From assembly GCF_965363235.1 (NCBI RefSeq), contig NC_134847.1, positions 235,001 to 299,000 of the forward strand: a stretch of DNA of 64,000 bases. The letters are read 5' to 3'. A program made the translations under genes and the position numbers. The DNA comes from Mytilus galloprovincialis. Its lineage: Eukaryota; Mollusca; Bivalvia; Mytilida; Mytilidae. Below are positions 53,401 through 64,000 of this stretch, one piece after another (the stretch's first letter is position 1; every line of letters begins with the position of its first letter). The notes under the pieces are model-generated. The model saw only the letters and a list, made by a program, of their open reading frames with translations, ran no database searches and was not told where the DNA came from.

Positions 53401-56400
53401 GTTCCATTACTTGAGATCACATATTTAGCAACTGGGAGGACATTGTCGTCCCGACTGAAATTGTCGTCCCGAAAAGTTGTCACATATATAAAGGAACATT
53501 TCAAAAAAATATCAGGAAGAGGCTTTTCATACACTGTGAGAAGGTCTGTTTTCATATTTACTTTCTTCCACTAATATTGGGGTTAACAAAGTCAATTTAA
53601 TGTTTTCTTCCCACACTAGAAGGACAGTTGACATTGCATGTCTTATTTATTAACTATTTTTTATTTGTATTGTACATAGATCAATCGTCGTCTTAAACGA
53701 TTGATTGTATAAATCCTATCGTCCATTAATATTGGGGGTAACGCAGTCAATTAAAAGAGTTAAGGTTTGGCAAACACTTCCAACACATCAGTTTTTGTTC
53801 CATTACTTGAGATCACATATTTAGCAACTGGAAGGACACTGTCGTCCAGACTAAAATTGTCGTCCCGAAAAATTTGATCTTCGGGACGACGATTGATGCT
53901 TCCGCATCTTCGGGACGACGATTGATGCTTCCGCACGATAATTGTCACATATATAAAGGGACATTTCAAAAAAATATCAGGAAGAGGCTTTGCATACACT
54001 CTGAGAAGGTCTGTTTTTATATTTACTTTCGTCCATTAATATTGGGGTTAACAAAGTGAATTTAATGTTTTCTTCTAACACTAGAGGGACAGTTGACATT
54101 GCGTGTCTTATTTATTAACTACTTTTAATTTTTATTGTACAAAGATCAATTGTCGTCTTAACAATAGTTTGTATAAATCCTTTCGTTCATAAATATTGAG
54201 CGGAACACAGTCAATTAAAAGTGATCAGGTACGGCAAACACTTCTAACACATCAATTTTTGTTCCATTACTTGAGATCACATATTTAGAATCCGGTAGAT
54301 AATTGTCGTCCCGACTAAAATTGTCGTCCCGAAAAATTGATCTAATCCGCATCTTCGGGACGACGATTGATGCTTCCGCATCTTCGGGACGACGATTGAT
54401 GCTTCCGCACGATAATTGTCAAATATATATAAAGGGACATTTCAAAAAAAATATCAAGAAGAGGTTGTTCATACATTGTGAGAAGGTCAGTTTTTATATT
54501 TTCTTTCGTCCATTAATATTGGGGGTAACAAGGTCAATTTAATGTTTTCTTTCACATCGAGAGGGACAATTAACATTGCGTGTCTTATTTATAAACCACT
54601 TTTTATTTGTATTGTACATAGACCAATTGTCGTCTTAAACGATTGATTGTATAATTCCTTTCGTTCATTAATATGGGAGGTAAGGCAGTCAATTAAAAGA
54701 GTTAAGGTTTGGCAAACACTTCCAACACATCAGTTTTTGTTCCATTACTTGAGATCACATATTTAGCAACTGGAAGGACACTGTCGTCCAGACTGAAATT
54801 GTCGTCCCGAAAAATTGTCACATATATAAAGGAACATTTCAAAAAAATATCAGGAAGAGGCTTTTCATACACTGTGAGAAGGTCTGTTTTCATATTTACT
54901 TTCTTCCACTAATATTGGGGTTAACAAAGTCAATTTAATGTTTTCTTCCCACACTAGAAGGACAGTTGACATTGCATGTCTTATTTATTAACTATTTTTT
55001 ATTTGTATTGTACATAGATCAATCGTCGTCTTAAACGATTGATTGTATAAATCCTATCGTCCATTAATATTGGGGGTAACGCAGTCAATTAAAAGAGTTA
55101 AGGTTTGGCAAACACTTCCAACACATCAGTTTTTGTTCCATTACTTGAGATCACATATTTAGCAACTGGAAGGACACTGTCGTCCAGACTGAAATTGTCG
55201 TCCCGACAAATTGTCACATATATAAAGGAACATTTCAAAAAAATATCAGGAAGAGGCTTTGCATACACTGTGAGAAGGTCTGTTTTTATATTTACTTTCG
55301 TCCATTAATATTGGGGTTAACAAAGTGAATTTAATGTTTTCTGTCACTAGAGGGACAGTTGACATTGCGTGTCTTATTTATTAACTACTTTTAATTTTTA
55401 TTGTACAAAGATCAATTGTCGTCTTAACAATAGTTTGTATAAATCCTTTCGTTCATAAATATTGAGGGGAACACAGTCAATTAAAAGTGATCAGGTACGG
55501 CAAACACTTCTAACACATCAATTTTTGTTCCATTACTTGAGATCACATATTTAGAATCCGATAAATAATTGTCGTCCCGACTAAAATTGTCGTCCCGAAA
55601 AATTGATCTAATCCGCATCTTCGGACGACGATTGATGCTTCCGCATCTTCGGGACGACGATTGATGCTTCCGCATCTTCGGGACGACGATTGATGCTTCC
55701 GCATCTTCGGGACGACGATTGATGCTTCCGCATCTTCGGGACGACGATTGATGCTGCCGCACGATAATTGTCACATATATAAAGGGACATTTCAAAAAAA
55801 TATCAGGAAGAGGCTTTGCATACACTGTGAGAAGGTCTGTTTTTATATTTACTTTCGTCCATTAATATTGGGGTTAACAATGTGAATTTAATGTTTTCTT
55901 CTAACACTAGAGGGACAGTTGACATTGCGTGTCTTATTTATTAACTACTTTTAATTTTTATTGTACAAAGATCAATTGTCGTCTTAACAATAGTTTGTAT
56001 AAATCCTTTCGTTCATAAATATTGAGGGGAACACAGTCAATTAAAAGTGATCAGGTACGGCAAACACTTCTAACACATCAATTTTTGTTCCATTACTTGA
56101 GATCACATATTTAGAATCCGGTAGATAATTGTCGTCCCGACTAAAATTGTCGTCCCGAAAAATTGATCTAATCCGCATCTTCGGGACGACGGTTGATGCT
56201 TCCGCATCTTCGGGACGACGATTGATGCTTCCGCACGATAATTGTCACATATATAAAGGGACATTTCAAAAAAATATCAAGAAGAGGCTGTTCATACACT
56301 GTGAGAAGGTCAGTTTTTATATTTTCTTTCGACCATTAATATTTGGGGTAACAAAGTCAATTTAATGTTTTCTTCCACAACGAGAGGGACAATTGACATT

Positions 56401-59400
56401 GCGTGTCTTATTTATAAACCTCTTTGTATTTGTATTGTACATAGATCAATTGTCGTCTTAAACGATTGATTGTATAAATCCTATCGTCCATTAATATTGG
56501 GGGTAACGCAGTCAATTAAAAGTGTTAAGATTTGGCAAACACTTCCAACACATCAGTTTTTGTTCCATTACTTGAGATCACATATTTAGCAACTGGGAGG
56601 ACATTGTCGTCCCGACTGAAATTGTCGTCCCGAAAAGTTGTCACATATATAAAGGAACATTTCAAAAAAATATCAGGAAGAGGCTTTTCATACACTGTGA
56701 GAAGGTCTGTTTTCATATTTACTTTCTTCCACTAATATTGGGGTTAACAAAGTCAATTTAATGTTTTCTTCCCACACTAGAAGGACAGTTGACATTGCAT
56801 GTCTTATTTATTAACTATTTTTTATTTGTATTGTACATAGATCAATCGTCGTCTTAGACGATTGATTGTATAAATCCTATCGTCCATTAATATTGGGGGT
56901 AACGAGTCAATTAAAAGAGTTAAGGTTTGGCAAACACTTCCAACACATCAGTTTTTGTTCCATTACTTGAGATCACATATTTAGCAACTGGAAGGACACT
57001 GTCGTCCAGACTCAAATTGTCGTCCCGAAAAATTTGATCTTCGGGACGACGATTGATGCTTCCGCATCTTCGGGACGACGATTGATGCTTCCGCACGATA
57101 ATTGTCACATATATAAAGGGACATTTCAAAAAAATATCAGGAAGAGGCTTTGCATACACTCTGAGAAGGTCTGTTTTTATATTTACTTTCGTCCATTAAT
57201 ATTGGGGTTAACAAAGTGAATTTAATGTTTTCTTCTAACACTAGAGGGACAGTTGACATTGCGTGTCTTATTTATTAACTACTTTAATTTTTATTGTACA
57301 AAGATCAATTGTCGTCTTAACAATAGTTTGTATAAATCCTTTCGTTCATAAATATTGAGCGGAACACAGTCAATTAAAAGTGATCAGGTACGGCAAACAC
57401 TTCTAACACATCAATTTTTGTTCCATTACTTGAGATCACATATTTTGAATCCGGTAGATAATTGTCGTCCCGACTAAAATTGTCGTCCCGAAAAATTGAT
57501 CTAATCCGCATCTTCGGGACGACGATTGATGCTTCCGCATCTTCGGGACGACGATTGATGCTTCCGCACGATAATTGTCAAATATATATAAAGGGACATT
57601 TCAAAAAAAATATCAAGAAGAGGTTGTTCATACACTGTGAGAAGGTCAGTTTTTATATTTTCTTTCGTCCATTAATATTGGGGGTAACAAGGTCAATTTA
57701 ATGTTTTCTTTCACATCGAGAGGGACAATTAACATTGCGTGTCTTATTTATAAACCACTTTTTATTTGTATTGTACATAGACCAATTGTCGTCTTAAACG
57801 ATTGATTGTATAATTCCTTTCGTTCATTTATATGGGAGGTAAGGCAGTCAATTAAAAGAGTTAAGGTTTGGCAAACACTTCCAACACATCAGTTTTTGTT
57901 CCATTACTTGAGATCACATATTTAGCAACTGGAAGGACACTGTCGTCCAGACTGAAATTGTCGTCCCGAAAAATTGTCACATATATAAAGGAACATTTCA
58001 AAAAAATATCAGGAAGAGGCTTTGCATACACTGTGAGAAGGTCTGTTTTTATATTTACTTTCGTCCATTAATATTGGGGTTAACAAAGTGAATTTAATGT
58101 TTTCTGTCACTAGAGGGACAGTTGACATTGCGTGTCTTATTTATTAACTACTTTTAATTTTTATTGTACAAAGATCAATTGTCGTCTTAACAATAGTTTG
58201 TATAAATCCTTTCGTTCATAAATATTGAGGGGAACACAGTCAATTAAAAGTGATCAGGTACGGCAAACACTTCGAACACATCAATTTTTGTTCCATTACT
58301 TGAGATCACATATTTAGAATCCGATAAATAATTGTCGTCCCGACTAAAATTGTCGTCCCGAAAAATTGATCTAATCCGCATCTTCGAGACGACGATTGAT
58401 GCTTCCGCATCTTCGGGACGACGATTGATGCTTCCGCATCTTCGGGACGACGATTGATGCTTCTGCATCTTCGGGACGACGATTGATGCTTCCGCATCTT
58501 CGGGACGACGATTGATGCTTCCGCATCTTCGGGACGACGATTGATGCTTCCGCACGATAATTGTCACATATATAAAGGGACATTTCAAAAAAATATCAGG
58601 AAGAGGCTTCGCATACACTGTGAGAAGGTCTGTTTTTATATTTACTTTCGTCCATTAATATTGGGGTTAACAAATTGAATTTAATGTTTTCTTCTAACAC
58701 TAGAGGGACAGTTGACATTGCGTGTCTTATTTATTAACTACTTTTATTTTTTATTGTACAAAGATCAATTGTCGTCTTACCAATAGTTTGTATAAATCCT
58801 TTCGTTCATAAATATTGAGGGGAACACAGTCAATTAAAAGTGATCAGGTACGGCAAACACTTCTAACACATCAATTTTTGTTCCATTACTTGAGATCACA
58901 TATTTAGAATCCGATAAATAATTGTCGTCCCGACTAAAATTGTCGTCCCGAAAAATTGATCTAATCCGCATCTTCGGGACGACGATTGATGCTTCCGCAT
59001 CTTCGGGACGACGATTGATGCTTCCGCATCTTCGGGACGACGATTGATGCTTCCGCATCTTCGGGACGACGATTGATGCTTCTGCATCTTCGGGACGACG
59101 ATTGATGCTTCCGCATCTTCGGGACGACGATTGATGCTTCCGCACGATAATTGTCACATATATAAAGGGACATTTCAAAAAAATATCAGGAAGAGGCTTT
59201 GCATACACTGTGAGAAGGTCTGTTTTTATATTTACTTTCGTCCATTAATATTGGGGTTAACAAAGTGAATTTAATGTTTTCTTCTAACACTAGAGGGACA
59301 GTTGACATTGCGTGTCTTATTTATTAACTACTTTTATTTTTTATTGTACAAAGATCAATTGTCGTCTTAACAATAGTTTGTATAAATCCTTTCGTTCATA

Positions 59401-61003
59401 AATATTGAGGGGAACACAGTCAATTAAAAGTGATCAGGTACGGCAAACACTTCTAACACATCAATTTTTGTTCCATTACTTGAGATCAAATATTTAGAAT
59501 CCGGTAGAAAATTGTCGTCCCGACTAAAATTGTCGTCCCGAAAAATTGATCTAATCCGCATCTTCGGGACGACGATTGATGCTTCCGCATCTTCGGGACG
59601 ACGATTGATGCTTCCGCACGATAATTGTCACATATATAAAGGGACATTTCAAAAAAAATATCAAGAAGAGGCTGTTCATACACTCTGAGAAGGTCAGTTT
59701 TTATATTTTCTTTCGTCCATTAATATTGGGGGTAACAAAGTCAATTTAATGTTTTCTTCCACAACGAGAGGGACAATTGACATTGCGTGTCATATTTATA
59801 AACCTCTTTGTATTTGTATTGTACATAGATCAATTGTCGTCTTAAACGATTGATTGTATAAATCCTATCGTCCATTAATATTGGGGGTAACGCAGTCAAT
59901 TAAAAGTGTTAAGATTTGGCAAACACTTCCAACACATCAGTTTTTGTTCCTTTACTTGAGATCACATATTTAGCAACTGGGAGGACATTGTCGTCCCGAC
60001 TGAAATTGTCGTCCCGAAAAATTGTCACATATATAAAGGAACATTTCAAAAAAATATCAGGAAGAGGCTTTGCATACACTGTGAGAAGGTCTGTTTTTAT
60101 ATTTACTTTCGTCCATTAATATTGGGGTTAACAAAGTGAATTTAATGTTTTCTGTCACTAGAGGGACAGTTGACATTGCGTGTCTTATTTATTAACTACT
60201 TTTAATTTTTATTGTACAAAGATCAATTGTCGTCTTAACAATAGTTTGTATAAATCCTTTCGTTCATAAATATTGAGGGCAACACAGTCAATTAAAAGTG
60301 ATCAGGTACGGCAAACACTTCTAACACATCACTTTTTGTTCCATTACTTGAGATCACATATTTAGAATCCGGTAGATAATTGTCGTCCCGACTAAAATTG
60401 TCGTCCCGAAAAATTGATCTAATCCGCATCTTCGGGACGACGATTGATGCTTCCGCATCTTCGGGACGAAGATTGATGCTTCCGCATCTTCGGGACGACG
60501 ATTGATGCTTCCGCATCTTCGGGACGACGATTGATGCTTCCGCACGATAATTGTCACATATATAAAGGGACATTTCAAAAAAATATCAGGAAGAGGCTTT
60601 GCATACACTGTGAGAAGGTCTGTTTTTATATTTACTTTCGTCCATTAATATTGGGGTAAACAAAGTGAATTTAATGTTTTCTTCTAACACTAGAGGGACA
60701 GTTGACATTGCGTGTCTTATTTATTAACTACTTTTAATTTTTGTTGTACAAAGATCAATTGTCGTCTTAACAATAGTTTGTATAAATCCTTTCGTTCATA
60801 AATATTGAGGGGAACACAGTCAATTAAAAGTGATCAGGTACGGCAAACACTTCTAACACATCAATTTTTGTTCCATTACTTGAGATCACATATTTAGAAT
60901 CCGGTAGATAATTGTCGTCCCGACTAAAATTGTCGTCCCGAAAAGTTGATATAATCCGCATCTTCGGGACAACGATTGATGCTTCCGCATCTTCGGGACG
61001 ATT
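50480..61003 (+). repeat. Satellite B, main array
   Basis: About 25 units of roughly 396 bp plus variable minisatellite inserts. Conserved blocks: GGCAAACACTTCNAACACAT, TTGAGATCACATATTTAG, ATTGTCGTCCCGACTAAAAT, CATATATAAAGGNACATTTC, CATACACTGTGAGAAGGTC, GACAGTTGACATTGCGTG. Unit variants recur with about 3.16-kb spacing (52968/56129, 53371/56532, 53760/56920, 54303/57462). Frames on both strands come from the repeat and are not credible genes. The array stops inside a minisatellite unit near 61003. Confidence 0.95.
52337..52596 (+). repeat. 29-bp minisatellite inside satellite B, longest block (9 copies)
   Basis: Unit begins CATCTTCGGGACGACG and ends ATTGATGCTTCCG, 29 bp. Nine copies here. 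Other satellite B units hold 3 (50597), 2 (53012, 54347, 56169, 57506, 59567), 5 (55616), 6 (58378 and 58968), 4 (60427) and 1 (51497, 43707). Three units make 87 bp, so all three minus-strand frames give the same 29-residue repeat; this explains the long open frames. Confidence 0.95.
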
Positions 61004-61640
61004 TAGATAATTTAAAAGCAGTGTAACGGAGGTAAGCCAATTCCATGTCAAGAATACTGATATAAATATGTTTGATTAACTCCATTACACTAAAATAATG
61101 TATTAAGAAATGATGATTGTCTTGAGATGATTAGATGTAAAATTTATATTTAGACATGTTAGAAGTTACTTTTAATTTAAATTAATTTTAACCGTGACTG
61201 TATGCCATTTCATATTTTAATATTTTATGATATATTAAAATTAGTATCCGGTAGTTTTTGTTGCAAACTCTTTTAACGGGAATACTAGTAAACAGCATAG
61301 TGTATTGCTTAAAAGCGAAAAAAAAATGTTCATTAGACCACCTTTGTTCTGTGTCAAAAACCATTGCTGTGTCAACTATTTAATCGAAATCCAAATTGAG
61401 AGCTGTATCAAGCTTGAATGTTGTGTCCATACTTGCCCTAACTGTTCACGGTTTGACCTATGTGGTCGTAAAAGATGCGCCCTGCGGAGCATTTGGATTA
61501 GGTCGAAATTGCAAAAAAAAAATAAACAAAATAACAGAATACTCATGAAAATCTGAGACACCAACCAAATTATAATTTGACATAATCACGCAGTCAATTT
61601 GATAATATTCTGAAATAATACTATATGTTGTTTTTTTTAT
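61004..61640. other. Unique sequence between satellite B and gene C
   Basis: AT-rich. An open frame at 61305-61556 (begins MLKSEKKMFIRPPLF, Cys-rich) is seen but has no support from family or splice context. Confidence 0.35.
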
Positions 61641-61663
61641 GTAGAATCTACAAGTTTGGTCAA

Positions 61664-63458
61664 CGAATGGATATCATATATTATAAGGTAATGTATCAGA
61701 ACACAGCAATTATTTTCTTAATTTTCAAAAGTAATTTCAAATGGAAGGCTATCAAATGTATCTAAGATTTTTATATTAGCAATGGCTTGCCATTTTATCT
61801 TTCAAACACACTTTTTGCACAGGATAAAGTTGTACCGGCTTCAAATATTGAAATGTTTCGTTAAAGTGATTCGATGACATAAGGCACTGAACGCATATGC
61901 AAAATTTAAAACCTTCTGTTTTGGTCTCTTGTGGTCAGTTGTCTCATTAACAATCGTACCACATCTTCTTTTTTATAACATAAATATAAATGAAAATGGC
62001 AGGTGGCACCACTACCAAATCCGGTTATTTGTTGGGCAATTGACAATATTTCATTCCCTAATCCCCTCAGCATATATCATGTGATACTGCAGAAATAAGT
62101 GTGTCCTTATGACAATATGAACTAGAATGTTAAAGCAAAAGCAGTAATTTAAGCTAGGATCTTTCAAGAAAATTGGATACTGCTAGTTTTATTTGCTGTA
62201 AGATGAAATTAAGTAAACACTTTATTCATCTTAACTATTCCCAATCATTGATCATCTGACAACAAAGATTAATAATTTTTTGTAGGTAGAAGAGGTGCAG
62301 GACCTGATTGAAGAGGCAACTAAATTGTGGGGTATGTATTTCTCTAAACAAATCACTTCAGTTTGCATTGGATTAAAACGTTACTCTTAAATCAATGTTA
62401 ATACATATGTACCAATTCGTCTACTCAAGTGTTTTTGTTTTAATCCTTGTCCATTCATTTGATTAATTTTCCTATTCAGCCACATAATTTCACACTGTTA
62501 TTTAATAAATTAATAATTGTGTGAAAGGTTTTCCATTTGAGTAGGTTGCATGAGACTAAGCTGCTCAACATTAATTCAGTGGGTACACTTTTGCATAATG
62601 GACAAATAATTTGCTAAAATCGTTGATACAAGTGAATGACGCACTTTACTTAAACATATACGATGATTTACTTTATATAAATTGACATAATTAACGTATA
62701 ATATTTATAAGAATTATAAATTTATTTTTTTCTTTCTTTGTTACCATAGAACCAGGGAAGGCTTCGTATGTGCATATGATAGGATACAAGGTTAGTTGCA
62801 ATATATACTATTAAAGTATAGATTACCATGTTTTCTACACATTGACATCGTGAAATATATAACATGAACCCCAATGTGAACTTTAAAAGCAGATGCGTGT
62901 AGTGAATGAGCTAATAAGTTCATGATTTGTTGAGTGGCTGGTATTTAAGGTAGAAAATGCGATCATCTGGTCACCACACGATTTGTAGGGTATCATTCCC
63001 TCCCAGCAGTATTTACGCTCAACGAAAGTAAAGCTTGACAATTTCACCTCACATATTGTGACGTCACTGATATCCTCTCTTAAGGCATAGCGACGTCGCT
63101 GATAAGTTCTCCTCATGTTTCAAATCAGTGGTATGAGAATTTCGGAGTAACTGATCAGGGTGATATGCAATAAGCGAAGGAAGATAACACCGTTTATAAT
63201 ATTAATTACTCTATGTGATAAGGTTTCATTGATACTGTTATGATAGGCAGGTCTTATTTTACTTTGAAAAAAACAGTATAAATCATTCCCATTAAAATAC
63301 ATTAAACTAAATAATTGTTAACAGTCGTTTCTTTAGCACCCCTTTTCAAAAGTTTGTCTATACATGTGTCATTTTATAGGTAATTCAATAAACATTATCG
63401 GATTTTTTTCTTTAGATGGAAGAGGTGTATCAACTGATAATAGGACAGCAAAAAGAAG
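61664..63458 (+). CDS. Gene C: partial micro-exon gene (spliced, continues beyond the window)
   Basis: Four plus-strand exons with AG/GT borders: 61645-61687, 62286-62331, 62750-62790, 63416-63458. Phases chain: the first ends in phase 0, then 0 to 1, 1 to 0, 0 to 1. If translation starts at the ATG at 61664 the peptide is MDIIYYK, VEEVQDLIEEATKLW, EPGKASYVHMIGYK, MEEVYQLIIGQQKE. Exons 1 and 3 resemble each other (ending YYK or GYK), and exons 2 and 4 begin [VM]EEV..LI, so a two-exon module was duplicated. The start plan (ATG exon ending in phase 0, then an exon of phase 0 to 1) matches genes A and B, but sequence similarity is weak. An upstream start and further exons past 64000 are possible. 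Confidence 0.4.
61925..61985 (+). mobile_element. Retroposon 3' end fragment
   Basis: GTGGTCAGTTGTCTCATTAA and ACCACATCTTCTTTTTTATA, the terminal part of the bivalve repeat seen complete at 12190-13195. Confidence 0.7.
62286..62331 (+). CDS. Gene C exon 2
   Basis: Acceptor TAATTTTTTGTAG, donor GTATGT. 46 nt, phase 0 to 1, encoding VEEVQDLIEEATKLW. Confidence 0.45.
62750..62790 (+). CDS. Gene C exon 3
   Basis: Acceptor TTTGTTACCATAG, donor GTTAGT. 41 nt, phase 1 to 0, encoding EPGKASYVHMIGYK. Confidence 0.45.
63416..63458 (+). CDS. Gene C exon 4
   Basis: Acceptor TTTTTTCTTTAG, donor GTATTT. 43 nt, phase 0 to 1, encoding MEEVYQLIIGQQKE. Confidence 0.45.
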
Positions 63459-64000
63459 GTATTTATTTTACGCCTTACCATAGTAAATTGTGTTTGTTTG
63501 TATTATGTCAAGGACATGGAAAGTCAGTTTCAGTAGGACTTTGATTTCTAGGACACAAATAATTGGAATGCTATAAATTTTAAAACGTATCATTTCTAAT
63601 CTAGTTTATTTTAATTATTCAACTATGAATTACTGGTTTGCCCTAAAAGATAAAGAAAAATCAAGATGTCGAAGTTCTACTGACGCCAAGTTTCTGTTAT
63701 CCATGCAGCATTTCACTATAACTTTAAATGAATAACCACTTTTGTTCTGGTCATTCACTTTTATCAGACAAATTCTGAAGCGCCCATCAGCGGCTTTGTT
63801 CCGCCACGAATTTTCAGTTCACTAAGCATGAATGTGTCTGTTTGATTGCCGTACGAGTGAGAGGTTTAGTTACCTGTACAACAAGGCTGAATCCACCGTT
63901 GTCTACACATGGAAACGCCGGTACCAAGTCAAGCATACGACATCTGTTTTCTTTCGTTTAATGTGTTTGAGTTTTTATACGACCAAAAGATAATTGCGGT
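63459..64000. other. Right edge, no further exon seen
   Basis: AT-rich with no supported exon or recognised repeat. Gene C probably continues to the right. Confidence 0.4.

Noticed and set aside
50460..61001. CRISPR-like array
   Set aside because: The 29-bp units are directly adjacent with no unique spacers, and the genome is eukaryotic.
61305..61556. Cys-rich 83-residue frame beside satellite B
   Set aside because: No recognised motif spacing, no splice context, and A-rich low-complexity end.

Overview
The window reads as the left end of a chromosome of a bivalve mollusc, most likely a mussel (Mytilus or a near relative). It is AT-rich, the C-rich strand of TTAGGG telomere repeat runs inward from the left edge, introns are numerous, and several interspersed repeats that I recognise as common in bivalve genomes are present, for example the blocks ending TGTCTCATTGGCAATCATAC and the block carrying GACGAAACGCGCGTCTGGCG. 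The organism call is inference; no ribosomal or mitochondrial marker is present. No long uninterrupted gene exists here. Most short open frames lie in satellite DNA or introns.

Layout. 1-366: telomeric CCCTAA tracts. 367-8055: satellite A, eleven units of about 705-711 bp ordered as a 2,128-bp trimer, each unit carrying a degenerate telomere-like stretch. 8.55-23.13 kb: gene A on the minus strand, a micro-exon gene with about 20 short coding exons, many of them tandemly amplified. 26.61-30.39 kb: a purine-rich, hairpin-forming tandem array. 31.49-39.33 kb: gene B on the plus strand, a 15-exon paralogue of gene A. 41.26-43.35 kb: diverged inland copies of satellite A that run directly into satellite B. 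43.35-61.00 kb: satellite B, units of about 396 bp with a nested 29-bp minisatellite whose copy number varies from 1 to 9, broken by two DNA transposons of about 3.0 and 2.7 kb that landed 114 bp apart. 61.65 kb to the right edge: small plus-strand exons of a third gene (gene C), which probably continues outside the window.

How the genes relate. Genes A and B are divergently oriented, about 8.4 kb apart, and share one plan: a start exon encoding 12 residues that begins M-[ED]-[SN]-W after a 5' UTR acceptor, a second exon of phase 0 to 1, a long series of exons that all begin and end in phase 1, then a conserved exon of 175 or 181 nt (phase 1 to 2) encoding a Myb/SANT-like domain ending QL[KR]DKVKN, and a short basic terminal exon. 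Because the internal exons are all symmetric, whole exons can be gained, lost or skipped without breaking the frame. Each gene has used this differently: gene A multiplied 24- and 48-nt micro-exons, gene B multiplied long acidic exons and 90-nt basic exons. I do not recognise the family and assign no cellular role. This pair, with gene C, is the best candidate for something undescribed in the window.

Gene models come from reading splice signals and phase by eye. RNA-seq would settle them.
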